Of a stretch of 25,151 nucleotides of DNA, positions 14,433 through 20,533 are shown in pieces. The DNA comes from a virus, in IMG/VR virus record IMGVR_UViG_3300042555_001595, positions 1 through 25,151 of that record; one strand, 5' to 3'. A model generated the notes under the pieces. It ran no database searches, had not been told where the DNA came from, and saw only the letters and a program-made list of their open reading frames with translations. Each line of letters starts with the position of its first letter. Within the stretch, counting starts at the first letter, position 1. A program made the translations under genes and the position numbers.

Positions 14433-15021
14433 GAATCCACATCACCGGGGCTGCGGCAGTGGCGGCGACGTTCTCGATCGCGGGGCCGGCAGGGAAGGGC
14501 AGGACCGTCACGCGGTCGGCATCGTAGCCGCGCTTGACATACCCGACGTGCCGCGCTCCGCCCGAGACCTCGACGACTGCCAAGCGATCGACCATCGCCT
14601 GGACGCGCGCGTCGAACTGCCCGGTGAAGATCAGCCAGCCATCCTGCTGCAGCTCAGGCGCACGCACCTGGACAACGAGCGCGCCGGCGGGGACATCGCG
14701 CGGCGCCGTCACGCGGCGCGCATTCTTTGCCGTGACTTCGCGCACCGCGCCCTTCGCATCGACGTGCGCACGCACGGGCAGCGAGCGCGCATCCTCCTCG
14801 ATGGGGATGCCGGCGCGAGCGAGCACCTCGGTCACAGGGAGCGTGAGCAGGCCGCTGATGCGGTTGGCCTCGTCCGCCGTCATCCCGCGCTTGCCGCGCA
14901 GCATGAGCGAAACGGCTGATGGGTCGAGCTCCATGAACTTTGCCAGCCGACGCAGCGACATGTCGCGCTCGGCTAACCGTTCTCGGAACCATCGTGTGTC
15001 GATTTTGGATTTGGTTTGCAT
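14422..15021 (-). CDS. Phage repressor (CI-like), XRE-type HTH plus degenerate S24-like C-domain
   Basis: ATG 15021 has GAGG five bases upstream; the long upstream extension is a shadow of the opposite-strand primase gene. 199 aa. Residues about 20-45 (DMSLRRLAKFMELDPSAVSLM) form a classical HTH followed by LRGKRGMTADEANRIS. The C-terminal part (VVQVRAPELQQDGWLIF ... HVGYVKRGYDADRVTVLP) resembles the LexA/S24 fold. The position of the catalytic Ser (normally in G-D-S-M-x-P) reads VRAPEL, so self-cleavage may be lost. It is divergent from a small Cro-like gene, the standard lysogeny switch arrangement. Confidence 0.8.
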   Translation of the reverse strand: MQTKSKIDTRWFRERLAERDMSLRRLAKFMELDPSAVSLMLRGKRGMTADEANRISGLLTLPVTEVLARAGIPIEEDARSLPVRAHVDAKGAVREVTAKNARRVTAPRDVPAGALVVQVRAPELQQDGWLIFTGQFDARVQAMVDRLAVVEVSGGARHVGYVKRGYDADRVTVLPFPAGPAIENVAATAAAPVMWIRPV

Positions 15022-15117
15022 GGTTTCCTCGTTGCTGATTTGGCGTGATGTTGACAATTCCTCATCATTCTTGCACCTTCGCACCTTCCCTGCAACCCCA
15101 ACAACGAGAACGGCGAT
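15022..15117. promoter_or_regulatory. Switch control region between divergent repressor and Cro-like genes
   Basis: This 96-bp gap must carry both divergent promoters. A perfect TTGACA (15051-15056) is a plausible rightward -35, although the -10 at 17 nt spacing (CACCTT) is poor. TGATG (15046-15050) and CATCA (15063-15067) flank it as an inverted pair, CTCGTTG/CAACGAG (15028-15034, 15102-15108) form an outer pair, and GCACCTTC is tandem near 15073. Which pair is the operator cannot be decided by eye. Confidence 0.5.
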
Positions 15118-15342
15118 ATGTCGCAACTGAGTCCTGCCCGTGAAATCGTCGAGAAACTGGGCGGAGTGCGCGCCACCGCACGCATCTTGTCCATGAGCCC
15201 GAGCGCCGTTTCCCGTTGGATGATGACCCGCGCCAAACGCGGCACGAACGGACACATCCCGCGCCGGCACTGGCCGGCCATCCTCAAGCACTCGCGCACC
15301 GAGCGCCTTGCGATCCGTCTCAGCGACCTCGCTGACATCTAA
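15118..15342 (+). CDS. Cro/YdaS-like small HTH regulator
   Basis: 74 aa from the ATG at 15118. Residues about 6-40 (PAREIVEKLGGVRATARILS, then MSPSAVSRWMM) form an HTH of the YdaS/Cro type, in which the gene product recognises operator DNA as a dimer. The rest (HIPRRHWPAILKHSRTER) matches the usual YdaS-like tail. It is divergent from the repressor and 21 bp upstream of the primase-helicase gene. The likely role is repression of the CI-like gene and entry into the lytic programme. Toxin-antitoxin membership is unlikely, as no toxin gene is paired with it. Confidence 0.8.
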   Translation: MSQLSPAREIVEKLGGVRATARILSMSPSAVSRWMMTRAKRGTNGHIPRRHWPAILKHSRTERLAIRLSDLADI

Positions 15343-15363
15343 GCCAGCGGGCAGGGGGCCGGC

Positions 15364-17370
15364 ATGGTCAAGAACTCGGAGTTCCTCTCCGCGGCCTACG
15401 GGCCGCTTGGAGATACCACATTCGGATGGACCTGCGCGTTCACCGCAAATCCGCACAACGCACCGCCCGATATCTGGTCGGGCTCGTTCTGGCGCGCGAC
15501 CGATCGCCAGGTCGAGATGCTCGATCGGCGCGGCGAACAGAACACCTACTTCAGCGTCTCGCGCCTCACCGCGCCCAAGCGCAGCAAGAGCGCGTTCCAC
15601 TCGCTCGCCGTGCTCGTGGCAGATGACGCCGACCCGCAAGAGATCAACGGGCGGCCGTCCTATGTCATCGAGACCTCGCCCGGCAATCACCAGATCGGCG
15701 TGTTCTTGGACCCGGCCGATCCCGCCACGCGCGACCTCGAGCTCATCGATCGGCTGATGTCGGCGATGGCCGACGCTCGGCTCATCAAGGCCGACGCCTC
15801 GGGCAACAACGCCGTGCGCTACTGCCGCCTGCCCGTCGGGCGCAACACCAAGGGCGGCGCGGCGCATGAAGTGCGCACTACCGTCTGGAACCCCGACCAG
15901 CGCCTCACCCTCGATGATGCCGCGTCGGTGTTCGGCATCGACCTCTCGGCGCTCGAGCCGCGCCAGCTCGCCCAGGTAACCCCCGCCGGCCCCTCCGAGC
16001 CCGACTGGGCGGGGCTCGTGCAGCAGGTGGTCTCGGGCGAGGCCTACCACGGCCCGCTGCTCTCGCTCTCGGCCAAGCTCGCCGCCTCCGGCGCGGGCGG
16101 CGGGGCGATCGTCAACCTCCTGCGCGGCCTCATGGACGCCGCCCCAGACCGCTCGGACAGGTGGCAGTCCCGCTACCACGAGATTCCGCGAATGGTCTCC
16201 GGCGCGGACCGCTACCGCCCGGCAGCCACCGCCCCGGTCACCATCACGCTGGGCGGCTCGCAGGCGGCCCCTGAGCGGCCCTCCGACCTCGCCCCACTCG
16301 ACTGGTCAGCCCTCGCGGGGACCGCCCCAGAGCCACCAGAGTGGCTCGTGCAGGGGTGGATGCCCCGGCGCACGACCACGCTCTTGGCCGCCAACGGCGG
16401 TGTCGGCAAGTCGAACCTCTCCCTGCAGCTCGCTGCCTGCCTCGGCCTCGGCCGGCCGTTCATGTCCATCGACTCGGTCGCCCCCTGCCGGGTGCTGGTC
16501 CTGTCGGCCGAGGACGAGGCGCGCACCGTCCACTTTCGCCTGGCGAACATCGCGGGCGATCTCGGCGTCGAACTCGCCGACCTCGAGGGGCGGGTGTACG
16601 CATACGATCTCACCCAGCAGGACTGCGTGCTCTGGCGCGACGGTGCGCCGACGGCGCGCATGCAGTGGCTCGCCGATACCGTCGCCCGGCACGAGGCCGC
16701 TGTCGTCATCATCGATAACGCTTCGGATGTGTTCTCGGCCAACGAGAACGACCGCGCCGAGGTGCGTGGCTTCATGCGCTCGCTCAACGCAATCGCCCAC
16801 GCGAGCGGGGCAGGGGTGCTGCTTCTCGCGCATGTGGATAAGGCCTCGGTGCGCATGGGCGCAGGGTCGGATACCAACTCGACCTTCTCAGGCTCGACCG
16901 CTTGGAACAACTCGGCGCGCTCGCGCTGGGCGATGACGCGCGATGAAGACGCCGTGACGCTGCGCCACGAGAAGTGCAACTTCGGCGCCCTGCAGCCGCC
17001 GATCCGGCTCGAGTTCGACTCGAACGCGCGCGTCTTCAAGCGCTTCGGCGAGGTGACTGCCTCCGCAGCGGCGCGCAATGTGTTGCGAACTTCTAATCGC
17101 GGTGCGATTCTCAAACTGCTCGCGGCAGCGATCCAATCCGGCCAGCGGATCTCGATGAGTAAGACCGCAAACAACAGCGCCTGGAATGTGCTGTCGGGCT
17201 CCAAGAACTTCCCGAAGGTCGAGCGGCGCGACTTCTACTCGACGCTCTTCGACATGCAGCGCGAGGGGCTCATCACCGTCACGACCTACGAGAACAACCG
17301 CCGGCGCTTTGAAGCCCTTGCCATGACGGCGGCGGGGCTCGAGGAAGCAGCCCCCGCCTGGGAGCGTTAA
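15364..17370 (+). CDS. Primase-helicase fusion (RepB-like AEP primase plus RepA/AAA_25 helicase)
   Basis: ATG 15364 follows AGGGGG. 668 aa. The N-terminal domain (about 20-200) has motifs of RepB-type archaeo-eukaryotic primases: ADDADP (86-91), ETSPGNHQIG (103-112) and YCRLPVGRNTK (153-163). After a linker, the C-terminal RecA-like helicase of the AAA_25/RepA group has Walker A ANGGVGKSN (343-351), Walker B VVIIDNASDVF (Asp451) and LLLAHVDK (487-494). The region GSTAWNNSARSRW may hold the arginine finger. A winged-helix-like tail ends the protein. It should unwind and prime phage DNA. It follows the Cro-like gene and converges with the minus-strand small-gene chain, sharing a TTAA stop overlap (17367-17370). 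Confidence 0.9.
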   Translation: MVKNSEFLSAAYGPLGDTTFGWTCAFTANPHNAPPDIWSGSFWRATDRQVEMLDRRGEQNTYFSVSRLTAPKRSKSAFHSLAVLVADDADPQEINGRPSYVIETSPGNHQIGVFLDPADPATRDLELIDRLMSAMADARLIKADASGNNAVRYCRLPVGRNTKGGAAHEVRTTVWNPDQRLTLDDAASVFGIDLSALEPRQLAQVTPAGPSEPDWAGLVQQVVSGEAYHGPLLSLSAKLAASGAGGGAIVNLLRGLMDAAPDRSDRWQSRYHEIPRMVSGADRYRPAATAPVTITLGGSQAAPERPSDLAPLDWSALAGTAPEPPEWLVQGWMPRRTTTLLAANGGVGKSNLSLQLAACLGLGRPFMSIDSVAPCRVLVLSAEDEARTVHFRLANIAGDLGVELADLEGRVYAYDLTQQDCVLWRDGAPTARMQWLADTVARHEAAVVIIDNASDVFSANENDRAEVRGFMRSLNAIAHASGAGVLLLAHVDKASVRMGAGSDTNSTFSGSTAWNNSARSRWAMTRDEDAVTLRHEKCNFGALQPPIRLEFDSNARVFKRFGEVTASAAARNVLRTSNRGAILKLLAAAIQSGQRISMSKTANNSAWNVLSGSKNFPKVERRDFYSTLFDMQREGLITVTTYENNRRRFEALAMTAAGLEEAAPAWER

Positions 17371-17477
17371 GAGATCAGGGCAAGGATGCCCCAGCCAAGG
17401 CCGAGCAGCGCAGCGCAGACGATCGCTGCGTCGCGCAGCAAGCGGAAGAACGGGCCGAAGTCAGGCGGGCGTTCCAT
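17367..17477 (-). CDS. Small membrane protein, 36 aa, last gene of the minus-strand chain
   Basis: ATG 17477 has GGAGG six bases upstream, while an ATG at 17483 directly touches it and is less likely. The protein MERPPDFGPFFRLLRDAAIV.. has one transmembrane helix (AAIVCAALLGLGWGILALI). Its stop codon overlaps the primase-helicase stop on the other strand within TTAA. The start overlaps the upstream gene by 17 bp. No family is recognisable. Confidence 0.6.
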   Translation of the reverse strand: MERPPDFGPFFRLLRDAAIVCAALLGLGWGILALIS

Positions 17478-17625
17478 CACCATCCTCCACGGCATCCTCG
17501 AGGCGCCCGAGGATCTCGTCAAACTCCTGATCGGAGAGCTGCGCCTTGCCGGCGAGCGCACACCAAACAGGGTCCATGCGGCGCAGTGCGTCGCGGACTT
17601 CGGTCAATAGTTCGAGGTGGGTCAT
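17461..17625 (-). CDS. Hypothetical small protein, 54 aa
   Basis: ATG 17625 follows GGGGGAG and overlaps the upstream TGA (ATGA). The protein is acidic and helical (THLELLTEVRDALRRMD, then LSDQEFDEILGRLEDAVED). No cysteine cluster or membrane segment is present. Its size and acidity are common among phage inhibitors of host proteins, but nothing specific identifies it. Confidence 0.65.
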   Translation of the reverse strand: MTHLELLTEVRDALRRMDPVWCALAGKAQLSDQEFDEILGRLEDAVEDGDGTPA

Positions 17626-17864
17626 TTGCTCCCCCTCGCACGGATGGCGGCTTCGCACTCCATGTGCCCTCGGTAATACGCTTCCTCCTGCGCGGCATCG
17701 GCCAAGGCTTTGCATGCCTGCCTACACGCCTCCCGCTCGGCTGCGGCGACTTGTTCCGCATACCGATAACGCGCAAGACCATCACCCGCTTTGATTGACT
17801 CATTCACGGATTTATCCCACAGCGTGTCTAGTTCCTCGGCGCGGGGCAGGGTGATGTTGCTCAC
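17622..17864 (-). CDS. Hypothetical protein, 80 aa, helical
   Basis: The start is GTG 17864, preceded by AAGGAGGTGA, the fullest Shine-Dalgarno in the window; it overlaps the upstream TGA (GTGA). The protein has a charged helical middle (YRYAEQVAAAEREACRQACK) and ends ECEAAIRARGSK. The AEREAC-x-x-x-C pattern recurs in small phage early proteins of unknown function. It is soluble and probably cytoplasmic. Confidence 0.7.
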   Translation of the reverse strand: MSNITLPRAEELDTLWDKSVNESIKAGDGLARYRYAEQVAAAEREACRQACKALADAAQEEAYYRGHMECEAAIRARGSK

Positions 17865-18115
17865 GGCTTCACCTCCTTCGGCCCCGCACATTCGCCCGAC
17901 CACATACGGGCGCAGCGGCCATCCACCATGCAGTCGGGGTAGCCGCACCCGGCACGCTGCCCGCGCAGCAGCTCGAGCTCGGCCTCGAGGCGGTCGATGC
18001 GCTTCGAGTACGCCGCGCACCGCTCGAGGGCCGACTTGATCTCGGCCTTGTACTCAGCCTCGGTGTGCGGGCGCGCCAGCCACGCCAGATCCCATTCGTC
18101 GAGTTCGATGGTCAT
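17861..18115 (-). CDS. Hypothetical protein, 84 aa, coiled coil plus Cys cluster
   Basis: ATG 18115 has GAGGAGG seven bases upstream and overlaps the previous stop (ATGA). A coiled coil (EIKSALERCAAYSKRIDRLE, about residues 24-50) leads into a Cys-rich C-terminus with GCGYPDCMVDGRCARMW and ECAG. Four cysteines there could bind zinc. Function is unknown; a DNA- or protein-binding role is only a guess. Confidence 0.7.
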   Translation of the reverse strand: MTIELDEWDLAWLARPHTEAEYKAEIKSALERCAAYSKRIDRLEAELELLRGQRAGCGYPDCMVDGRCARMWSGECAGPKEVKP

Positions 18116-18660
18116 GCCTGGTACCTCCTCACCAACGCCTCGACGGCAGCGGCATTCCGCGCCGTCACCCACTCCCGATTCAGCTGCAGCGCCCGCGTCT
18201 TCCTGCCGAGCTCGAGCGCGATGCGTGACTTCGTGAAACCCTCATCGAGCAGCCACTCGATCCGCTCCCAAGTGCGCTTGGCCGGGACCAGTGAGGCATC
18301 GCCGCGATAGGCAGGCGTCACCGCCAAGATCCGGCGCTCGGTTCGCGCGCGGATGCGCAGCTTTCGCTTGGTGCGGATGTCGGCGATGACCGACTCTGCA
18401 ACGTCCGAGGCCGCGGCCACCATCCGGCGACCGACGCCCCTGCGGGAGAGCGCGAGGATGTGACGCCGCGCCGAGGCAGCGTCCACGATGCCGTTCCAGT
18501 CGCCCGCCGCCCTGGCTGCCGCGCGCTCGCGCTCGTAGTCGCTGTTCGACCGTCTGCAGTGGAAGCACCGGCACCCGGCGAGGTACCGCAGCCGATGCCC
18601 GTGCGGGCGGTCGGCGGCGAGCTCTGCGACCGGGCGCAGGCCGCGAGAGGCGATGCTCAC
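18112..18660 (-). CDS. Putative DNA-binding protein, 182 aa (CxCxxC plus HTH-like segments)
   Basis: GTG 18660 (VSIASRGL..) has GGAGG about 8 nt upstream and overlaps the preceding TGA (GTGA). The N-terminus contains LAGCRCFHCRRSN (Cys30, 32, 35), a possible metal site. Two segments look like helix-turn-helices: RGVGRRMVAAASDVAESVIA (about 74-93) and WLLDEGFTKSRIALELGRKT (about 136-155). It is basic overall and the largest protein of the chain, so it is the best candidate for a transcription factor there, perhaps a late-gene activator or antiterminator. I recall similar phage proteins but no proven function. Confidence 0.75.
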   Translation of the reverse strand: MSIASRGLRPVAELAADRPHGHRLRYLAGCRCFHCRRSNSDYERERAAARAAGDWNGIVDAASARRHILALSRRGVGRRMVAAASDVAESVIADIRTKRKLRIRARTERRILAVTPAYRGDASLVPAKRTWERIEWLLDEGFTKSRIALELGRKTRALQLNREWVTARNAAAVEALVRRYQA

Positions 18661-18782
18661 ATCCGATCCCTCCACCACAGCCCGACGAGCAGGAACAGCA
18701 CCGCGAGTGCCGCCACCAGGCCGGACCAGAGCACCGCAGAGAGCAGCAGCTGCGAGAGCGGCCCGAGGTTAGCCAAGTTCAC
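18657..18782 (-). CDS. Small membrane protein, 41 aa
   Basis: GTG 18782 is preceded by GAGGAGG with about 6 nt spacing. The translation starts VNLANLGPLSQLLLSAVLWS and continues into GLVAALAVLFLLVGLWW before RDRM, giving a single transmembrane helix with a basic end. Its TGA overlaps the next GTG (GTGA) and its start overlaps the upstream gene by 14 bp, completing the unbroken chain. The strong ribosome site and overlap pattern argue that it is real despite its size. Confidence 0.65.
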   Translation of the reverse strand: MNLANLGPLSQLLLSAVLWSGLVAALAVLFLLVGLWWRDRM

Positions 18783-18948
18783 GCCGCACCTCCTCGAGCG
18801 CCGACTTGATGCTCTCGTCGGCGAACTCCAGCCCACGCAGCACGTTCACGAACGCGCGCAGGCACTCGGTCGCATCCGAGAACTCGTCGAGCTTGGCCTC
18901 GATGCTCGAGAACTCGGCGCGCGCGTGAATCACAATCATGTCGGCCAT
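18769..18948 (-). CDS. Hypothetical small protein, 59 aa
   Basis: ATG 18948, overlapping the upstream gene by 13 bp. The protein MADMIVIHARAEFSSIEAKL.. is acidic and wholly helical (DEFSDATECLRAFVNVLRGL, ESIKSALEEVRREL). No known motif. It is soluble and may form a helical bundle or dimer. Confidence 0.65.
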   Translation of the reverse strand: MADMIVIHARAEFSSIEAKLDEFSDATECLRAFVNVLRGLEFADESIKSALEEVRRELG

Positions 18949-19151
18949 GACTTCGCCCCCTGGCTGGCCTTCCAGCGCGGGCGGAGTACGAGCGCTTCGT
19001 CCTCCTGGTCGAGATAGATGCCGCTGAACCTGAGCGCGGCCATCAGCTCCGAGACGGTGATGTAGTCGAGCTCGACGACGATGCGCACGCCCTCGGGGAT
19101 CGCACGCAGCGAGCGCGAGAGGTCGCGCACCTTGAATGCCTCGGCGCTCAT
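18936..19151 (-). CDS. Hypothetical protein, 71 aa, begins MSAEAF
   Basis: ATG 19151 overlaps the upstream TGA (ATGA); GGGG lies about 9 nt upstream. An alpha/beta pattern is suggested (VRDLSRSLRAIPEGVRIVVE, then YITVSELMAALRFSG). The first six residues and their DNA match the start of the next upstream gene (19345), suggesting duplication of the gene start. Function is unknown. Confidence 0.65.
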   Translation of the reverse strand: MSAEAFKVRDLSRSLRAIPEGVRIVVELDYITVSELMAALRFSGIYLDQEDEALVLRPRWKASQGAKSWPT

Positions 19152-19345
19152 CGGGTGCTGCCCCATCGCGACACCGAGGGCGGGTCCGCGCGGTAGATGC
19201 GCGCGCGGCCACCGGGCGATGGCAGCAGGTCGCGGGTGCGCCGGCGCAGCCACCACTCGTAGACGGCGAGGGCGCAAGCGCCCAGGCCAAAGAGCGCGAA
19301 CCATGCGCAGAGCAGCACGGTCCAGTTGAATGCTTCGGCGCTCAT
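19148..19345 (-). CDS. Membrane protein, 65 aa, begins MSAEAF
   Basis: ATG 19345 overlaps the upstream TGA (ATGA), with GGAG about 2-4 nt upstream. After MSAEAFNWT comes a transmembrane helix (VLLCAWFALFGLGACALAVY), then WWLRRRTRDLLPS and a basic C-terminus. The positive-inside rule places the C-terminus in the cytoplasm. It shares its N-terminal six residues with the downstream gene. Possible host-envelope or superinfection role; not recognisable. Confidence 0.65.
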   Translation of the reverse strand: MSAEAFNWTVLLCAWFALFGLGACALAVYEWWLRRRTRDLLPSPGGRARIYRADPPSVSRWGSTR

Positions 19346-19542
19346 GGCTCCATCCCCTTGTAGGTTTTCAGTTCAGCCACCTCGCCCTCGAGCACCGCAA
19401 TGCGGCGCTCGTAGAGCTCGATGACCTTGTGTTGGTTGTCGATCAGGCGCGCCTGCACGGTCGCGAGAAGGTCGGCACGCTCGACCGCCTCCCGAAGTAC
19501 AGCGGTGCGAGTGTGCACATCACCACTTGCTGCGAAAGTCAC
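19342..19542 (-). CDS. Hypothetical coiled-coil protein, 66 aa
   Basis: GTG 19542 overlaps the upstream TGA (GTGA); the ribosome site is weak, so translation may depend on coupling. After MTFAASGDVHTRTAVLREAV the protein is one long charged helix, with KVIELYERRIAVLEGEVAEL showing heptad-like spacing. Likely oligomeric. No family assigned. Confidence 0.65.
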   Translation of the reverse strand: MTFAASGDVHTRTAVLREAVERADLLATVQARLIDNQHKVIELYERRIAVLEGEVAELKTYKGMEP

Positions 19543-19799
19543 AACGGCACCGCCAAAGCTTCCATGCGCTCAAGCGCACGGGCGAGCCCCGCGTCGATAT
19601 CGCGCTCGGTGAGCTCACTGAGCCGGCGCTGGTAGTACCCAGCCTCGAGGAACGCCAGCAGCACGAACGCGGCCGTGACCACGTCACAACCCACCCGGTT
19701 GCCGAGCACGTTCAAGTCGAGCCCGTAGCTCACGATCGGCGCTGCCTGGCGCGAGCGCGGGGGCTCGGGGCGATACAAAGCAAGGACACCGAAACTCAT
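19539..19799 (-). CDS. Hypothetical protein, 86 aa
   Basis: ATG 19799 has GAGGT about 7 nt upstream and overlaps the previous stop (ATGA). A Pro/Arg-rich N-terminus (LYRPEPPRSRQAAP) is followed by a moderately hydrophobic helix (CDVVTAAFVLLAFLEAGYY, about residues 39-57) and an amphipathic C-terminal helix (DIDAGLARALERMEAL). The hydrophobic stretch could be a membrane helix or a buried core helix. Function is unknown. Confidence 0.65.
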   Translation of the reverse strand: MSFGVLALYRPEPPRSRQAAPIVSYGLDLNVLGNRVGCDVVTAAFVLLAFLEAGYYQRRLSELTERDIDAGLARALERMEALAVPL

Positions 19800-19990
19800 G
19801 CGGCCACCTCGTTGTGGAAGCGGCCAGTACCGCCGCAGCCGTAGCAGGTGAACAGGCAACCCGTGCCTTCTTCGACGCCGTGGTCGCCCATGCCGTCGCA
19901 ACTGGGGCAGATGTTCTGCGCTGCGTAATAGGCTTCGCGAGCCTCGTAGGCACACTCCGCAGCGTACTCAAGCCATTCGCTGATGTTCAT
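19796..19990 (-). CDS. Small zinc-ribbon protein with DnaJ-type CxxCxG motifs, 64 aa
   Basis: First gene of the chain; ATG 19990 follows GGGAGGAG. The helical N-terminus (EWLEYAAECAYEAREAYYAA) precedes two CxxCxGxG repeats (CPSCDGMG and CYGCGGTG), the zinc-binding unit of DnaJ-type ribbons. It could bind host chaperones, tRNA/RNA or DNA; comparable small CxxCxG proteins occur in phages without known function. Confidence 0.75.
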   Translation of the reverse strand: MNISEWLEYAAECAYEAREAYYAAQNICPSCDGMGDHGVEEGTGCLFTCYGCGGTGRFHNEVAA

Positions 19991-20186
19991 TTCGTTCTCC
20001 TCCCTGACCCGCCACCACGGCGGGCATGGGAGGGATTCTGTGTGATGTGTCGCACACTACGCAATGAGAATATCGCAACGCGTCCACTGTGCGGACGGTG
20101 AGGTAAGGCGCACACTTTTGGGGCCTTGCTCTCGCATGCTCTCGCTATGCTCTCGCCTGTGCGCGTGCAGGCGGGTGCAGAAGGCG

Positions 20187-20213
20187 GCGCCCCCCCCGTA
20201 TAACGGGGGGCGC
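20187..20213. repeat. GC-rich hairpin with TATAA loop
   Basis: CCCCCCG (20192-20198) pairs with CGGGGGG (20204-20210) around the loop TATAA. A GCG/CGC outer stem (20187-20189, 20211-20213) adds to it across a two-base C bulge. No T-run follows, so a simple intrinsic terminator is unlikely. Confidence 0.5.
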
Positions 20214-20231
20214 TGCTCTGCGTTCTGCTCT

Positions 20232-20267
20232 TGCTCTCGCTCCCTAGGGGTACGGGGAGCGAGAGCA
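20232..20267. repeat. 13-bp perfect inverted repeat
   Basis: TGCTCTCGCTCCC (20232-20244) and its exact complement (20255-20267) flank a 10-nt loop. It includes one direct and one inverted iteron. The sequence after it (CACACGAAAACC) is not a T-run. It could act as an operator, origin structure or factor-dependent terminator. Confidence 0.6.
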
Positions 20268-20334
20268 CACGAAAACCCGCAGAATTGCGCAGTAGGGCAG
20301 AATGGGCAGGAACACACTCCAGGAGGACCCGGAA

Positions 20335-20490
20335 ATGGAACTTTTTGCACTCGCTCTGGCATGGCTTTTGGGGGGAGCGATCGCACTCGCTGCGCTCGCG
20401 TTTGTGATCGGCTTTCTCGCGTACTGGTTGTGGGCGGTCGCGCATGCCGGATGGCTCATCGCCGAGCTCGTCTGGCAACGTCGAGGATGA
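20335..20490 (+). CDS. Small membrane protein, 51 aa
   Basis: ATG 20335 has a strong AGGAGG (20321-20326) eight bases upstream. The chain MELFALALAWLLGGAIALAA.. is almost entirely hydrophobic, with two probable transmembrane helices, ending WLIAELVWQRRG. It lies just before the packaging genes, where small membrane proteins of unknown role are common. A superinfection-exclusion or holin-like function is possible, but nothing proves it. Confidence 0.7.
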   Translation: MELFALALAWLLGGAIALAALAFVIGFLAYWLWAVAHAGWLIAELVWQRRG

Positions 20491-20533
20491 CGGCCTTGCG
20501 GTAACCGCCACGCGGTGACAGAATCGCACCGTG

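Larger units (their letters stand above)
20127..20267. repeat. TGCTCT(CGC) iteron cluster
   Basis: TGCTCTCGC occurs at 20127-20135, 20137-20145, 20148-20156 and 20232-20240, and inverted at 20259-20267. The shorter TGCTCT also occurs at 20214-20219 and 20226-20231. Seven occurrences in 141 bp point to a repeated protein-binding site. A replication initiator or early-gene regulator is plausible. Confidence 0.65.
19991..20334. other. 344-bp gene-free region with iterons and hairpins (possible replication origin or control region)
   Basis: No convincing coding frame exists here. From left to right it holds the ribosome site of the 19990 gene, a GTGTG/CACAC dyad (20040-20057), and three TGCTCTCGC copies (20127, 20137, 20148; 10-11 bp apart, about one helical turn). 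A C8/G6 hairpin (20187-20213), two TGCTCT copies (20214, 20226), and a 13-bp perfect inverted repeat containing two further copies (20232-20267) follow. It separates divergent gene blocks, so it must also contain promoters. I see only weak promoter candidates. Confidence 0.55.

Noticed and set aside
14422-16179. N-terminal extension of the repressor frame to 585 aa
   Set aside because: The extra part is antisense to the cro-like and primase genes; the ATG at 15021 has a ribosome site and starts exactly before the HTH domain.
20187-20267. Intrinsic terminators at the two GC-rich hairpins
   Set aside because: Neither hairpin is followed by a T-run on either strand.
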